A stretch of DNA of 64,000 nucleotides from Anolis sagrei (GCF_037176765.1 NC_090026.1:134065252-134129251); one strand, 5' to 3'. Counted from the stretch's first letter, positions 24,101 to 37,970 are shown. Program-made: numbers and translations. The notes: generated from the sequence alone by a model not told the origin.

Positions 24101-27100
24101 TTGGCTGCAACGACCTTCTCCTCAGGAGGAGGAGGAGGAGAGCGCAGGAGCGCGCGCGCCATCCGATCGGCTTCAGCTGCTGCGCCCTCCTCTCTCTCTC
24201 TTCGCTTGGCTGCAACGACCTTCTCCTCAGGAGGAGAAGGAGGAGGGCGCAGGAGCGCGCGCGCCATCCGATCGGCTTCAGCTGCTGCGCCCTCCTCTCT
24301 CTCTCTTCGCTTGGCTGCAACGACCTTCTCCTCAGGAGGAGGAGGAGGAGGGCGCAGGAGCGCGCGCGCCATCCGATCGGCTTCAGCTGCTGCGCCCTCC
24401 TCTCTCTCTCTTCGCTTGGCTGCAACGACCTTCTCCTCAGGAGGAGGAGGAGGAGGGCGCAGGAGCGCGCGCGCCATCCGATCGGCTTCAGCTGCTGCGC
24501 CCTCCTCTCTCTCTCTTCGCTTGGCTGCAACGACCTTCTCCTCAGGAGGAGGAGGAGGAGGGCGCAGGAGCGCGCGCGCCATCCGATCGGCTTCAGCTGC
24601 TGCGCCCTCCTCTCTCTCTCTTCGCTTGGCTGCAACGACCTTCTCCTCAGGAGGAGGAGGAGGAGGGCGCAGGAGCGCGCGCGCCATCCGATCGGCTTCA
24701 GCTGCTGCGCCCTCCTCTCTCTCTCTTCGCTTGGCTGCAACGACCTTCTCCTCAGGAGGAGGAGGAGGAGGGCGCAGGAGCGCGCGCGCCATCCGATCGG
24801 CTTCAGCTGCTGCGCCCTCCTCTCTCTCTCTTCGCTTGGCTGCAACGACCTTCTCCTCAGGAGGAGGAGGAGGAGGGCGCAGGAGCGCGCGCGCCATCCG
24901 ATCGGCTTCAGCTGCTGCGCCCTCCTCTCTCTCTCTTCGCTTGGCTGCAACGACCTTCTCCTCAGGAGGAGGAGGAGGAGGGCGCAGGAGCGCGCGCGCC
25001 ATCCGATCGGCTTCAGCTGCTGCGCCCTCCTCTCTCTCTCTTCGCTTGGCTGCAACGACCTTCTCCTCAGGAGGAGGAGGAGGAGGGCGCAGGAGCGCGC
25101 GCGCCATCCGATCGGCTTCAGCTGCTGCGCCCTCCTCTCTCTCTCTTCGCTTGGCTGCAACGACCTTCTCCTCAGGAGGAGGAGGAGGAGGGCGCAGGAG
25201 CGCGCGCGCCATCCGATCGGCTTCAGCTGCTGCGCCCTCCTCTCTCTCTCTTCGCTTGGCTGCAACGACCTTCTCCTCAGGAGGAGGAGGAGGAGGGCGC
25301 AGGAGCGCGCGCGCCATCCGATCGGCTTCAGCTGCTGCGCCCTCCTCTCTCTCTCTTCGCTTGGCTGCAACGACCTTCTCCTCAGGAGGAGGAGGAGGAG
25401 GGCGCAGGAGCGCGCGCGCCATCCGATCGGCTTCAGCTGCTGCGCCCTCCTCTCTCTCTCTTCGCTTGGCTGCAACGACCTTCTCCTCAGGAGGAGGAGG
25501 AGGAGGGCGCAGGAGCGCGCGCGCCATCCGATCGGCTTCAGCTGCTGCGCCCTCCTCTCTCTCTCTTCGCTTGGCTGCAACGACCTTCTCCTCAGGAGGA
25601 GAAGGAGGAGGGCGCAGGAGCGCGCGCGCCATCCGATCGGCTTCAGCTGCTGCGCCCTCCTCTCTCTCTCTTCGCTTGGCTGCAACGACCTTCTCCTCAG
25701 GAGGAGGAGGAGGAGGGCGCAGGAGCGCGCGCGCCATCCGATCGGCTTCAGCTGCTGCGCCCTCCTCTCTCTCTCTTCGCTTGGCTGCAACGACCTTCTC
25801 CTCAGGAGGAGGAGGAGGAGGGCGCAGGAGCGCGCGCGCCATCCGATCGGCTTCAGCTGCTGCGCCCTCCTCTCTCTCTCTTCGCTTGGCTGCAACGACC
25901 TTCTCCTCAGGAGGAGGAGGAGGAGGGCGCAGGAGCGCGCGCGCCATCCGATCGGCTTCAGCTGCTGCGCCCTCCTCTCTCTCTCTTCGCTTGGCTGCAA
26001 CGACCTTCTCCTCAGGAGGAGGAGGAGGAGGGCGCAGGAGCGCGCGCGCCATCCGATCGGCTTCAGCTGCTGCGCCCTCCTCTCTCTCTCTTCGCTTGGC
26101 TGCAACGACCTTCTCCTCAGGAGGAGGAGGAGGAGGGCGCAGGAGCGCGCGCGCCATCCGATCGGCTTCAGCTGCTGCGCCCTCCTCTCTCTCTCTTCGC
26201 TTGGCTGCAACGACCTTCTCCTCAGGAGGAGGAGGAGGAGGGCGCAGGAGCGCGCGCGCCATCCGATCGGCTTCAGCTGCTGCGCCCTCCTCTCTCTCTC
26301 TTCGCTTGGCTGCAACGACCTTCTCCTCAGGAGGAGGAGGAGGAGGGCGCAGGAGCGCGCGCGCCATCCGATCGGCTTCAGCTGCTGCGCCCTCCTCTCT
26401 CTCTCTTCGCTTGGCTGCAACGACCTTCTCCTCAGGAGGAGGAGGAGGAGGGCGCAGGAGCGCGCGCGCCATCCGATCGGCTTCAGCTGCTGCGCCCTCC
26501 TCTCTCTCTCTTCGCTTGGCTGCAACGACCTTCTCCTCAGGAGGAGGAGGAGGAGGGCGCAGGAGCGCGCGCGCCATCCGATCGGCTTCAGCTGCTGCGC
26601 CCTCCTCTCTCTCTCTTCGCTTGGCTGCAACGACCTTCTCCTCAGGAGGAGGAGGAGGAGGGCGCAGGAGCGCGCGCGCCATCCGATCGGCTTCAGCTGC
26701 TGCGCCCTCCTCTCTCTCTCTTCGCTTGGCTGCAACGACCTTCTCCTCAGGAGGAGGAGGAGGAGGGCGCAGGAGCGCGCGCGCCATCCGATCGGCTTCA
26801 GCTGCTGCGCCCTCCTCTCTCTCTCTTCGCTTGGCTGCAACGACCTTCTCCTCAGGAGGAGAAGGAGGAGGGCGCAGGAGCGCGCGCGCCATCCGATCGG
26901 CTTCAGCTGCTGCGCCCTCCTCTCTCTCTCTTCGCTTGGCTGCAACGACCTTCTCCTCAGGAGGAGGAGGAGGAGGGCGCAGGAGCGCGCGCGCCATCCG
27001 ATCGGCTTCAGCTGCTGCGCCCTCCTCTCTCTCTCTTCGCTTGGCTGCAACGACCTTCTCCTCAGGAGGAGGAGGAGGAGGGCGCAGGAGCGCGCGCGCC

Positions 27101-30100
27101 ATCCGATCGGCTTCAGCTGCTGCGCCCTCCTCTCTCTCTCTTCGCTTGGCTGCAACGACCTTCTCCTCAGGAGGAGGAGGAGGAGGGCGCAGGAGCGCGC
27201 GCGCCATCCGATCGGCTTCAGCTGCTGCGCCCTCCTCTCTCTCTCTTCGCTTGGCTGCAACGACCTTCTCCTCAGGAGGAGGAGGAGGAGGGCGCAGGAG
27301 CGCGCGCGCCATCCGATCGGCTTCAGCTGCTGCGCCCTCCTCTCTCTCTCTTCGCTTGGCTGCAACGACCTTCTCCTCAGGAGGAGGAGGAGGAGGGCGC
27401 AGGAGCGCGCGCGCCATCCGATCGGCTTCAGCTGCTGCGCCCTCCTCTCTCTCTCTTCGCTTGGCTGCAACGACCTTCTCCTCAGGAGGAGGAGGAGGAG
27501 GGCGCAGGAGCGCGCGCGCCATCCGATCGGCTTCAGCTGCTGCGCCCTCCTCTCTCTCTCTTCGCTTGGCTGCAACGACCTTCTCCTCAGGAGGAGGAGG
27601 AGGAGGGCGCAGGAGCGCGCGCGCCATCCGATCGGCTTCAGCTGCTGCGCCCTCCTCTCTCTCTCTTCGCTTGGCTGCAACGACCTTCTCCTCAGGAGGA
27701 GGAGGAGGAGGGCGCAGGAGCGCGCGCGCCATCCGATCGGCTTCAGCTGCTGCGCCCTCCTCTCTCTCTCTTCGCTTGGCTGCAACGACCTTCTCCTCAG
27801 GAGGAGGAGGAGGAGGGCGCAGGAGCGCGCGCGCCATCCGATCGGCTTCAGCTGCTGCGCCCTCCTCTCTCTCTCTTCGCTTGGCTGCAACGACCTTCTC
27901 CTCAGGAGGAGGAGGAGGAGGGCGCAGGAGCGCGCGCGCCATCCGATCGGCTTCAGCTGCTGCACCCTCCTCTCTCTCTCTTCGCTTGGCTGCAACGACC
28001 TTCTCCTGTTTCTGTCAATCATCTGCCCCGCCGGCCAATCACATCTCCCTCCCTTTCGCGCGCGCCCTTCTCCCCTGCCTTCGCCTTGACCATCAGTTTC
28101 CCTCCCCACACACGCCTCAACCTGCCAACCAAGCTTCACAGACCAAGCAAGTATTCAAATACGTATTTATTTTTTTTGAGGAAGAAAGTATGTCCCTTCA
28201 GGCTTTCCGTAGGTGAAGCAGGGAAAGGGATTGCTCACGCCGTCGAGCAGTAAAGATGGCGGCGCCCAGGAGAGCAAAGTGATAGCGTTCTGGAGGGGGA
28301 TCTTTTGGCCAAGCAGGTAGGTGGCTCCTCATAGTTACTCAGGCTATTTTAGGCCTGTTTGATCAAGAAAAAATTTGTTTCTAAAATGTTTTGTAAATAT
28401 TTACGAAATTTCGTAAATAACAAAACATTTTTTTGGAAAGTTTTGTAAATATTTTAAATATCGAAACAAAAAAACACCCCAATTACAAATCGATTTTAGA
28501 AACAAATTTTTTCTTGATCAAACAGGCCTACATGGGACTCCCTTTCAACAGCGAGGAGAAGACGCTCCTCTCCCTGCACCTGATGAGGTCCTCAGAGGCC
28601 CTCAAGACTGCATACAGCAAGACTGGAAAAACACTCAACACCAACTGGCCACGTTGTGCAGATGCCCGACCACCGTCTCCCAAAGCAGTTGCTCTACTCC
28701 GAACTCAAGAACGGAAAACGGAATGTTGGTGGGCAGGAAAAGAGATTGAAAGATGGGCTCAAAGCCAACCTTAAAAACTCTGGCATCGACAGTGAGAACT
28801 GGGAAGCCCTGGCCCTTGAGCGCTCCAGCTGGAGGTCAGCTGTGACCAGCAGTGCTGCAGAATTTGAGGAGGCACGAATGGAGGGCGAAAGAGAGAAATG
28901 TGCCAAGGTGAAGAAGACGCATCAAGCCAACCCTGACTGGGACCGCCTTCCACCTGGAAACGGATGCCCTCACTGTGGGAGAACATGTGGGTCAAGAATA
29001 GGGCTCCACAGTCACCTATGGACCCGCCGCCAGGATACTACACTTGGAGGACCATCATTCTCGGACTATGAGGGATTGCCTAAGTAAGAAAGTTAAAGAG
29101 CCAACAAGCTTGGGCAGATACCTCTGAAAACTCCACCTGGATGTTCGACCACCAGGTTTTTGAAGACATGTGAGAAGAGGGGAGTGGCCATTGGCAGCAA
29201 GAGGACCAGAAGCAAGAGGCCCCACCATTGCCTATTTAGTGTGGATGCTTGGGGGGAGTGTCACCTCCATGTTGGGGGTCACTGAGCAAAAGAAGATTCC
29301 TTTAGATGTTTAAAGAGGGGAACGTGCTCCTTTGTTTCCAGGCAGCCAGTGTGAGTGGTCTTGTGTCTCGGTCAGCAGACCACCTTTTATCCTACCTAAG
29401 AAAGCTTGAACATGTGTGGTGTTCCTCGCACAAGGAACCAGCATGAGGAACCAGTTCCAGTGGGATGGGGCCCTTGGGTCTCCTGTGTACCTGGTGACCC
29501 AGGCGCTGGGGGTGCCAACCTGGTGTGCTGGGGGGGGGGGGCAAGGCAGGGAGGGTTGGGAGTAAAACTACGGTGCTACCTTTTCCAATGAGGTCTGCTT
29601 TGGCCTCTGGATATCTGAGTGTGCAAACAAAGGAGAGGGAAGGGCTGGGGGGGGGGGTGACCCTCCTGAAGTTCCCTACCTGCCGTCCACCTGCCCACTC
29701 GGAGGTGTCTTTCCCCAGGAGCCACACACCTTGTTTTCTTGAAGGGAGCTCAAATCTCAGCAGGTCTGATACCTGGCCCAATGCCCAGAGGGATCCAAAG
29801 AATGGCATTCCTTAAGGCAGTGGTTCCCAACCTGTAAGCTGCAAGTTGGTGGGCCAGGAGACCTAAAATAAGGTCTATGGCTCTAGATTATTAAATATTA
29901 AATTATTAAATACTAGCCATCCCCTGCCATGTGTTGCTGTGGCCCAGTCTGTATATATGTATTTTGTGTGTGTATATACACATATATGTGTGTATATATT
30001 TGTGTATATGTGTATGTATGTGTTTGTGTATATATGTGATTTTGAGCATATGTTGTAATTTTTTTTTGTTTTTGGGCTTTTTAAGTCTCTTCTGCTGTGT

Positions 30101-33100
30101 TTTCAATGTTTTGATGAGTGATGGTCACTCGTTGGCCTGAGAGGTGTCTTGTGTCCAAATTTGGTGTCAATTCATCCAGTGGTTTTTGAGTTCTGTTAAT
30201 CTCACAAACAAACATTACCTTTTTATTGATATAGATGGGCGAGCAGATGGTGACTCCTGGATGGCACATGTTCTGTATCAGAAACTAGAGCTGATGTGGT
30301 CTATCCAATGCCATTTTCTCGATCAGCACCCCAAATTTATTTATTTATTTACTATATTTGTATACTGCTCTTCTCAGCCCTCAGGGTGACTCAGATAATA
30401 ATCAAACAGAATCTAAAGTTGACCAAAAACTAATTGATAACCCTTTTGGGACTAATGTTGAAGTCCCAAAAGGGTTCCTGGTCAAAGTGGTTCCTGGCCC
30501 AAAAAGGTTGGGAACCACTACCTTAAAGCTTGGAGCATTTTACGGGCTCCAAGAATCAAGAGACGGAGCCAGAAAACAAACCAGGAGCCCGAGCTGCTTC
30601 TGCAGGAAGAAGGGTCTGGTTGGCCATGAAGGGCTCCAAAGAGGTTGCCCCCAAAGCCAAGCCAAAGGGCAACTAAAGCACCACACGCTCTGGGAAACAC
30701 TCTTTGGGAGTGCAGCCCAGAGGAACCACACGCATTTGTTTATTTATTTATTGAAGCATTTCTATTCGGCCCTTCTCGCCCGGAAGGGGACTCAGGGCGG
30801 AGCACAACATCAATACGGCAAACATTCAAGGCTGGAATAAAAACAAACTACAACCCTGAAATCCACAAGAAGCAGGTGGACACTTTCAACAGAAAGGAGG
30901 AAACCATGAAAATGAACAAAATCTGGCTACAAGTATTAAAAAAAACTCTAAAATTACAACAGCACAACAACAGAGAGGAAACAATCAGGGACATCTCATC
31001 ACCTCTCAACAAAAGATTGCTCCAGGCACTGCCAGGCCATCAAATGCTAATCAAGGTGATCAGTTGAAACATTCCCACCTAGCTCCAGCAGACAAGAGTA
31101 CTTTGTCCCACCCCGGTCATTCCACAGATATATAAACCCTTTTTCCTACTTCCAACAGACCTCACTACCTCTGAGGATGCTTGCCATAGATGCAGGTGAA
31201 ACGTCAGGAGAGAATGCCTCTGGACCATGGCCATATAGCCTGAAAAAACCTACAACAACACAGTGATTCCAGCCATGAAAGCCTTTGATAATACATTAAA
31301 CTACAAATATCCACAAACACTAAACTCAGTGGCATCCCCTTGAAAATCCCGGTGGCTTTCCCTGCCAGGTGGCGCTAGAGGCCTCATTACGGAGCAGAGC
31401 TTTCCTAACCATGAGTGTCGCAAAACTTTGGTGTGTCAGCTGCAGAGAGGAGGCGTGGGCCCAGGTGAAGTAAACAACAAATCATAGGTTTGTCAAAATA
31501 GAAATGAAAAGTGTTCATCTCCTTATTATAATGTATGTGTCTGCGTGGCTGCTTTCACTTCTGGTTTGCTGGTAGGGTCAGAAAATGAGGCAGATCCCAA
31601 AAGTTTTCCCAACTTGAAATATTGGGAACGGGCCCCACCCTCCCCAGGTATTGGCTTCCTGGGATTGCTTTATATGTTGACCTTAAGATGTTGGAGCAGG
31701 GCAATGGTAAGCACCACCTATAAGTCAAAGCACTTGGGGATCTGGCCTTGGTTGGACTTTCCTTCTTAGAATCCTAGAATCCTAGAAGAGTTGGAAGAGA
31801 CCTCCTGGGCCATCCAGTCCACCCCCATTCGGCCAAGAAGCAGGAAAATTGCATTCAAAGCACCCCTGACAGATGGCCATCCAGCCTCTGTTTAAAAGCT
31901 TCCAAAGAAGGAAGGAGCCTCCACCACACACTCTCCGGGGAAGGCAGAGAGTTCCACTGCTGAACAGCTCTCACAGTCAGGAAGTTCTTCCTAATGTTCA
32001 GATGGAATCTCCTCTCTTGTAGTTTGAAGCCATTCCTCCATTGCGTCCTAGTCTCCAAGGAAGCAGAAAACAAGCTTGCTCCCTCCTCCTCCCTGTGGCT
32101 TCCTCTCACGTATTTATACAAGGCTATCATGCCTCCTCTCAGCCTTCTCTTCATCAGGCTAAACATGCCCAGCTCCTTAAGCCGCTCCTCGTAGGGCTTG
32201 TTCTCCAGACCCTTGATCATTTTAGTCGCTCTCCTCTGGACACATTCCAGCTTGTCAATATCTCTCTTGTATTGTGGTGCCCAGAATTGGACACAATATT
32301 CCAGATGTGGTCTAACCAAAGCAGAATAGAGCGGTAGCATGACTTCCTTAGATCTAGACACTCTGCTCCTATTGATGCCTGAGGCCAAAATCCCATTGGC
32401 TTTTTTTGCCACCACATCACATTCCTGGCTCATGTTTAACTTCCTGTCCACGAGGACTCCAAGATCTTTTCCACACGTCCTGCTCTCGAGCCAGGCATTG
32501 TCCCCCATTCTGTATCTTTGCATTTCATTTTTTCTGCCAAAGTGGAGTATCTTGCATTTGCCACTGTTGAACTTCATTGTGTTCGTTTTGGCCCATCATC
32601 TGTCAAGATCCCTCTGAATCCTGCTCCTGTCCTCTGGAGTCTTGGCTATCCCTCCCAGTTTGGTGTCGTCTGCAAACTTGATGATCCTGCCTTCTCGCCC
32701 TTCATCTAAGAAGTCATGAATGAAGATCCTGAGCAGGACCGGGCCCAGGGGGGAACCCTGCAGATGGCCCCCCACTCGTCCCTTCTTTCCAGGATGAAGA
32801 GGAAGCATTAGTGAGCACTCACTGTGTTCGTCCACTTAACCAATTACAGATCCACCTCTGCATGGCTTCCTTTCCGGCAAGCAGCAGAAGAGCGGCAGAG
32901 GTTTCCCTCTGCCAGGAAAGGGAGCGCTGCCTGATTTGCATGCTCCCTTTGCATAGGTGTGAATAGGTGGTTCCCAGTCCAAGGCTCAAAGGCTTCAGGT
33001 CTCCTCTCCTCCTCCTCCTCCTCCTCACCAGGAAATGGATGGGAGCCATCCAAAGTGGAGGTGGAGGGAGCAAGAAGCGTCCTGAGACACTGGGTGCCTC

Positions 33101-36064
33101 CTTGGCCACACCTTGCAGCTCTGAGGCGGTGAAGAACGGCTCAACTTCAGCAGCGAAGAAGACTTGTTGAGAGGATGCAAGCCTTTGCTCTGACCCAGCC
33201 ACAGGCTCTTCTTACGCAGACCACAAAGTAGCTCAAGGAAGTAAACACAGGAAGAGACTGCAGCAGGTGCCTAGATCCAGGGAAGTCCTGCTCCCCAGGC
33301 TCTATTCTGTCTTGGTCAGACCACATCTAGAATCACACTCTGTCCCATTCTGGGCACCACAACTGAAGGGAGAGGTGGACAAGCTGGAGTGTGTCCAGAG
33401 GAGGGCGACTCAAAGCATCAAGGGTCTGGAGAACAAGCCCTATGAGGAGCGTCTTAAGGAGCTGGGCATGTTTAGCCAGCAGAAGAGAAGGCTGAGAGGA
33501 GATATGATGAGGGACATGTATAAATATGTGAGGAGAAGTAATAGGAAAGAGGGAGCAAGCTTGTTTTCGGCTGCCCTGGAGTCTAGGATGCAATTGAACC
33601 ATTCCACCTGAACATGAGGAATAACTTCCTGTGAGAGCTGTTCAGCAGTGGAACTCTCTGCCCTGAAGTGTGATGGAAGCTCCAACCCCCTTCTGCCATG
33701 CAGGAAAAGCACAATCAAAGCACCCTTGAAAGATGGCCATCCAACCTCTGTTTAAAAGCCTCCAAGGAACGAGCTTCCACCAGCCTCCGAGGCAGAGAGT
33801 TCCACTGCTGAACAGCTCTTCTCCTTACAGACAGGAAGGTGATTCAACGATGAGACGTGGTGAATGCTTTAGTATAAATGTATTATTGATAGTGTTGTTG
33901 TTTATTGTTGTTGTGTAATTGCTTTGTTGAAATTATACCTGGTTTTTTATGTCGTACACCGCCGTGAGTCGCCCTAGGGCTGAGAAGGGCGGTCTACAAA
34001 TGTAGTAAATAAATAAATAAAATAAATAAATAAGGTCTTCCTAATAAGATTCAGGTGGAATCTCCTTCCCTGCCATTTGAACCCAAGGCTCCATTGCGTC
34101 CTACTTTCCAGGGCAGCAGAAGATAAGTCCTTCTCCCTCATCCTTGTGACATCGTTCACGCATTTATCCATGGCTCCTCTCACATTGCCTCTCAACCTTC
34201 TCTTCTTCAAGGTAAGCATGACCCAGCTCTTGAAGACGCTCCTCAGCAGGCATGCTTGCGCCCATCTGATCTTTCCTGCTCTGGGGTCCACAAGTGGTCC
34301 TTCAGAAGAACCCACCATGTTGTTGTGCATCTGCTTTCTCAGAAATGACAGCTGGGGACGGGATGAGGGAACTGAAGGTCTTTGACCATCAAGGGCTCCC
34401 TAAGCGTTTCCTGAAATGACTTAGTTCAGCTCAAAGTCCTCATTCTTGATGAGTGATTGAGGCCTCCCAACCTTGAGGCAACAATAAGCCAAAGGCTGCC
34501 ATTTATTGGCACTGAAAGAAGGGGAAGACATGGCTGTAGGGAAGGAAGGAAGAGCTTGCTATTTAAGGAAGCCCTTGGCTGGCCACCTTGGAGACATCTC
34601 TGCAAGTTTCCGCGGGGTGGGGTGGGGATTCAATGATTCCCTGACTGAAATCAAGTTGGTGTCTTGGGATGGGGGTGGGTGGAGGTTAGCTTCCCAGACC
34701 CTCCCCCTGGATTCCATCCATGGCTACTTGTGGCCGCAGAGCACTCTGAGCTGGAGATGTCCCACCCCACTGTCACAAAGGTTAGCATGACTCCATGGCT
34801 GCCTGTGGTTTCCTAGCTTGCAAAGAGGGGTGTGGTGGGGTTGATGGGAAGGAGGGGTGACACCATTGCATTGCATTGCACTTCAGGAGAAGTGGAGCAC
34901 CCCCCTCCTCCACCTTTCCCGCGCTCACCTTCTGTCCCATTGGGGCTCCTCATTGGGCGGGTTCTCCCTTGGATGGTCAGCAGGGTCAGGTCAGATTCCA
35001 AGAGGGTGTACTCCCCGAGGCCTTTGAAGGTGAAGTTCATGCCGTCAAAAGTGATGAAGTGAGGGTCCCCAAAGGCTGAGGCTGTGGAGGAAACACAGGG
35101 ACAGAATGGGAGCCATGAACTTCCCAGAGAAGACAGCCGGGCCCCAACCATGAGGAGAAGGCGTGGCTGCCCCCCACCCTTGCCCTGGGTCGCACACTAT
35201 ACAAGGCAGCAGAAGGAAGGAATGGCCAGGGAGAGAGGTGTTCTTCTTGCCTTTAAGGAAAAGGGTAAATTTTCTCCCCTGATCTCAAGCCTAGCCATCT
35301 CTAACTCTGGGACTCTGGTGCTCATCTCAATTTCTAAGCCATTCTCCATAGACACCTCCAAGGTCATGTGGCCAGCATGACTGCATGAAGCGCCCTTACC
35401 TTCCCACCGGAGCGGTACCTATTGATCTACTCACATTGGCATGTTTTTGACCTGCAAGGTTGGCAGAAGCTGGGGCTGACAGTGGGAGCTCACCCCGCTC
35501 CCCGGATTCGAACCTGCCATCTTTTGGTCAGCAAGTTCAGCAGCTCGGCAGTTTAACCCACTGCGCCACCGACCGGGGGCTCTGCTAACTTGTCTTTAGT
35601 GGACGGAGTCAGACAGGGGATGTCCAGGCTTTTCCTTTGGCCCTCCTTGACCACAAGCCCATGCCCTCCTTGCTTCTCTCAATGAGCCTCCTACTTCACA
35701 TCTGTGGTGGAAGGAGGGAGAGCCAGCCTCAAAGATGCCCTTTCTGGCAAGTTCCAGCTCAGTCTCCAGCAGAGCCAAAGCCAAAGCCACAAGGGAGGGT
35801 GAGCCACGCTTCTCTCTGGGGTGATCAAGCCCCGAAGGTGTGGTGGGCGTGAAGCAGGGAGAGCCACTTTCTCATCCCAACTGGGTCACCAAGAACTTCC
35901 TGGAGGCAAGTGGAAAGTTTTATGGGACCGCACTTGCAAACGTCACCCTCGAAATTCAGTCCCAGCAATTTCCAGGTGTGGTTGAGACTGATGTGAACAT
36001 CCAAAGCCAGGATTGGAGGACTCCAAGCAAAGCTTCCATGTAACTCACTTATCTATTATTATTA

Positions 36065-36110
<46 letters not shown>

Positions 36111-37923
36111 GGTGTTGTTGTATTCGTATCCCGCTTTTCCCTCTCAAGAGAGATTCAAACTAAAAATCATAGAAATGTGTAAATTAAAGCATAGCTTGTG
36201 ATGGAAATGGGGCCGTGAAGTGGGTTTGCTTTAGTGCAGGCATGGGGAACCTTCGGCCCTCCAGGTGTGGTGGACTTCAACTCCCACAATTCCTTGAGGC
36301 TCGGCATTCACCCCAAAGGCTTACCTTGGCCTCAAGGAATTGTGGGAGTTAAAGTCCACCACACCTGGAGGACCAAAGGTTCCTGACCCCTGCTTTAGTG
36401 GGTCACAAGCAGCCCCTCTCCCACCCCCCACCCGCCGTGATGCCCCTGCTGTGAATGGCCTTAGGTGTTTCTATGCTAATGTATAAGAGCATGTGGGGAA
36501 AAAAAACAAGATGAACCTGAACTCTTAACACAACGAAGCAAGTCAAATTTAATAGGCATCCCTGAAACTGGTGGTAAATAAAATGAAAGAATGCTTGATT
36601 TCCCAACGGAAAAGTTTCAGGTCCTTTTCCTGTCCCAGACAAAAGCTATTCCTCAATCTGTTTTTTCTGGTTCTGCCAAAAAAGAGTCCCTTTAAAAAAG
36701 ATTCACAACCACAATCTTGTACTCCAATGTGCAATCTAAATACTATGCTCCTATTGATGCAAGCCAATGGGATATTGGCCTGCATCAATAGGAGCATAGT
36801 GTCTAGATCTAGGGAAGTCATGCTCCACATGCTCTATTCCACTTTGGTTAGACCACACAATGGGTTCAAACTACAATATTCCTGCTTCTTGGCAGAGTGG
36901 GGTTGGACTGGATGGCCCAGGAGGTCTCTTCCAACTCTTTGATTCTAGGATTCTATGATTCTGTGTCTGAAACCATTCCCAGATTGCCATGGACACGAGC
37001 TGTGTGACCCTCCTGCAGAGCCCCCACTGAGACACCCGAAGGGGGGGCCTACCTGCCCTGGGGGGCCGATACCTCTGGCATCCACTGGAGGGGCGGTGCT
37101 GGAAGTAGACCGGGCAGTTCTGAGACCACAGGCAACAATAGTAGAAGCTGAGGACGTCGTAGATCCAGTGCGAGAAGCCAGGGATGCGTGGGGGCTTTTG
37201 GTAGGGAGGCGACCCCCAGTCGTGGCCCCGATCCGGCGTGCTGCCCCCCATGGAGTCTCCAGTGAGCACTTGGACCCCCGTGGCATCGTAGCAGCACTGC
37301 TGGCCTGCCGCATACCGGGGGCTGGACAGAGAAAGAGAAGAGGAAGCAGCTCAGCATTCTCCCAAAATGCACCTGTCCTTCCATGGGGAAATGAGGCCAG
37401 AAGGCTGCCTTACCTGGCCTGGATGCCCCGCACACAATGCACGGCGCCCGGGTGGTAGGTACACACGCTCCCCTTCTCAATGTCGCATCCGTAGTCTGTC
37501 TGGAAGGGACGGAGGTTTAGCACAGCTGGTAAATCATCAGAAACTATAAGATCTATCAACCGAAAGGTTGCAAGTTCAAACCCTGGGTTGGCGTGGGCAG
37601 CCAACCATCAGCCCTGCCCACTGTTTACCTAAGCAGTTCGAAAACAGCTTTAGCCGTTTAGATAAATTAGGTACCGCTAAAAAATGGAGGAGGTGTTTTA
37701 CAATGCCATAAAGGAAAAGAAGATCAGAAAATGCAGGAATGAGGAAGTCCTGACAGCTCTTCGTCATAGAGGATGGGGCGACAGCACCCTCTGTGGCATG
37801 GCACAAAAACCTCCTTCTGTTCTGTCTGTGTACTATCTATACAAATGGCATTGAATGTTTGCTGTGCATGTGTACTTGTGATCCGCCCCGAGTCCCCTTC
37901 GGGGTGGGAAGGGCGGAATATAA

Positions 37924-37970
<47 letters not shown>

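Larger units (their letters stand above)
23318..28530. mobile_element. 5.2-kb non-autonomous hAT-like element with inverted arms and a giant 105-bp tandem core
   Basis: Both ends show the inverted termini TAGGCCTGTT and AACAGGCCTA. Both are flanked by the direct repeat CATGGGAC (23310-23317 and 28531-28538), an 8-bp target duplication typical of hAT; the direct repeat can be read as up to 11 bp. Inside are near-identical inverted arms of about 250 bp (23516-23767 and 28003-28233), then the tandem array, then a foldback at the right end. No transposase was found. It sits in SUSD2 intron 9, so it is transcribed as intron from the - strand. It could also be an older foldback nested in a second element. 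Confidence 0.75.

Noticed and set aside
23916-28010. The regular array as a CRISPR-like or spacer-repeat structure
   Set aside because: Units are contiguous and identical with no variable spacers, in a eukaryotic intron.
23392-28253. Five overlapping ORFs of 1441-1516 codons as giant repeat-protein genes
   Set aside because: They are produced by the 105-bp unit length; all five are equally open, run into the inverted arms and show no gene context.
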